Shown: in pieces, positions 5,217 to 6,170 of the stretch | Numbering within the stretch: the first letter of the stretch is position 1 | Layout of the letters: each line of letters opens with the position of its first letter | DNA from: Candidatus Eiseniibacteriota bacterium | GTDB lineage: Bacteria > Eisenbacteria > RBG-16-71-46 | Direction: 5' to 3' | DNA: 6,170 nt | Assembly (NCBI GenBank): GCA_023249815.1 | Contig: JAHFBX010000187.1 | Span: 1-6,170 of the forward strand | The notes under the pieces: model-generated | The model's database searches: none | Told to the model about the DNA's origin: nothing | Seen by the model: the letters and a program-made list of their open reading frames with translations, nothing else | Translations under genes and position numbers: made by a program

Positions 5217-6035
5217 ATGCGCTTGGCGATCCCGATCCTGCTGGTCGTCGCCGCGGTCGGACTGACCGGCTGCGACGAGACCACCACGGCGCCCCGCGAC
5301 GTCACCCCACCGGCGGCGCCCCGCGGCTTCTACAGCGTCACGGGCGACGGCCAGGTGAGGTTGAACTGGCTGGCGAACACCGAGTCCGACGTGGCCGGCT
5401 ACCGGCTCTACCTGTCGCCGTGTGCGAGCGGCTCCAACTGTCCCTACGACCGCATCGGCAGCACGTCCGCGACGCAGTTCATCGCCACCGGGCTCACGAA
5501 CGGCGTGACGCGCTTCTACGCCGTTTCGGCGGTGGACAATGCCGGCAACGAGAGCGCGCTGTCCTACGAGACCGTGTTCGACACGCCGCGGCCCTCGGGA
5601 AGCGGCTCCATCAACAACTTCGTCAACGGCACTGCGGGCGCGGGCTGGGACTTCTCGGCGTTCACGACGCGCGCCTCGAACGACCCCCTGACGGACATCT
5701 TCTACGGCTACAACGGCAGCGTGTACCAGATGTTCACTCCCGACGTGCTCACCGACATCCAGGACGCCGGCTTCTCAACGAGCTTGGACGCCGTGGATTT
5801 CGCCCCGAACGACGGCTGGTCACCGACCGGATCCGTCGAGCTTATCCCTGGGCATTGCTATATCGTGTGGACCCGCGACGATCACTACGCCAAGTTCCGC
5901 GTCACCAGCCTGACCTCCACGGTGGTGTGGTTCGATTGGGCGTACCAGACCGCGGCGGGCAATCCCGAGTTGAAGTCCCGACCCGCACGGGCCGAGACCG
6001 CGACGCCGCGGCCGATCGCTTGGCTGAGGCAGTGA
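5217..6035 (+). CDS. FN3-domain lipoprotein with an unrecognised C-terminal region
   Basis: I place the start at ATG 5217 (272 residues), not ATG 5181. AGGAGG lies 6 bases before 5217, the lipoprotein signal then begins at residue 1, and 5181 falls almost on the predicted sigma-54 start. Residues 1-18 are a type II signal peptide, with lipobox LTGC and lipidated Cys19. Asp20-Glu21 follow; in E. coli an Asp at +2 keeps lipoproteins in the inner membrane, but this rule is not universal. Residues about 31-124 are a fibronectin type III domain (PPAAPRG start, W51, Y62, and FYAVSAVDNAGNES at 100-113). It has an insertion with Cys69 and Cys75 that may form a disulfide. Residues about 125-255 (aromatic-rich, many Asn/Gly/Thr, e.g. 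DIFYGYNGSVYQMF and VVWFDWAYQ) are probably beta-rich but of no family I recognise. The tail is Arg/Pro/Ala-rich. The next gene starts 11 bases after the stop, so the two form an operon under promoter 2. Confidence 0.92.
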   Translation: MRLAIPILLVVAAVGLTGCDETTTAPRDVTPPAAPRGFYSVTGDGQVRLNWLANTESDVAGYRLYLSPCASGSNCPYDRIGSTSATQFIATGLTNGVTRFYAVSAVDNAGNESALSYETVFDTPRPSGSGSINNFVNGTAGAGWDFSAFTTRASNDPLTDIFYGYNGSVYQMFTPDVLTDIQDAGFSTSLDAVDFAPNDGWSPTGSVELIPGHCYIVWTRDDHYAKFRVTSLTSTVVWFDWAYQTAAGNPELKSRPARAETATPRPIAWLRQ

Positions 6036-6046
6036 AGGAGCCCGTC

Positions 6047-6170
6047 ATGAGACTCTCCCCGAACCTTCCCGCGCACGCGCTCCGCCTGGCGGTCGTACTC
6101 GCGCTGTTCGTGGCGCCTCGTGCGCACGCGCTCGGCGGCATGGACGTCGAGATCTGGACCGACCGCGGGG
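6047..6170 (+). CDS. Exported protein, N-terminal part (cut by window end); possibly DUF4384-like
   Basis: ATG 6047 has AAGGAG (6035-6040) six bases upstream, overlapping the previous stop. Only 41 residues are visible. Residues 1-28 look like a Sec signal peptide: R2, then a hydrophobic core around 13-23, and AHA for cleavage after Ala28. The mature protein begins LGGMDVEIWTDRG. The pattern VEIWTDRG resembles the start of secreted DUF4384-type or related envelope proteins, but too little is present to assign a family. Its spacing and direction put it in the lipoprotein operon under sigma-54 promoter 2, so both products probably act together in the envelope. Confidence 0.85.
   Translation, partial: MRLSPNLPAHALRLAVVLALFVAPRAHALGGMDVEIWTDRG

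Overview
The window looks like a chromosomal piece of a high-GC, diderm (Gram-negative-type) bacterium. The reasons are strong G/C bias at third codon positions, a lipoprotein signal with a lipobox, Sec signal peptides, and sigma-54 (RpoN) regulation. The mix of a short Ppx/GppA protein, a TPR-GAF sigma-54 activator and an FN3 lipoprotein would suit a deltaproteobacterial or Eisenbacteria-like lineage. That placement is only an inference.

Layout, all on the + strand. (1) 1-695: the 3' part of a Ppx/GppA phosphatase-family gene. (2) 696-885: a likely housekeeping promoter and a hairpin-rich leader. (3) 886-1203: a small secreted protein of unknown family. (4) 1204-1296: a spacer with a strong hairpin. 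(5) 1297-4404: a 1035-residue sigma-54 enhancer-binding protein with about ten TPR-like repeats, GAF, AAA+ with intact GAFTGA, and a Fis-type HTH. (6) 4405-5216: an 812-base gap that is full of signals. It holds a terminator-like hairpin, dyads that could be activator sites, a near-consensus sigma-54 promoter (4615-4630), about 430 bases that appear non-coding but form many long helices, a very strong intrinsic terminator (5039-5075), and a second near-consensus sigma-54 promoter (5153-5168). (7) 5217-6035: an FN3 lipoprotein. (8) 6047 to the end: the start of a second exported protein in the same operon.

Working model (inference): the activator senses a signal through its TPR/GAF half and switches on two neighbouring sigma-54 promoters of nearly the same sequence. 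One makes a structured, intrinsically terminated RNA of about 430 nt that I do not recognise. The other makes an envelope lipoprotein operon. The small secreted protein just upstream of the activator could be a signal precursor or another envelope part. The least explained element is the sigma-54-driven structured RNA.
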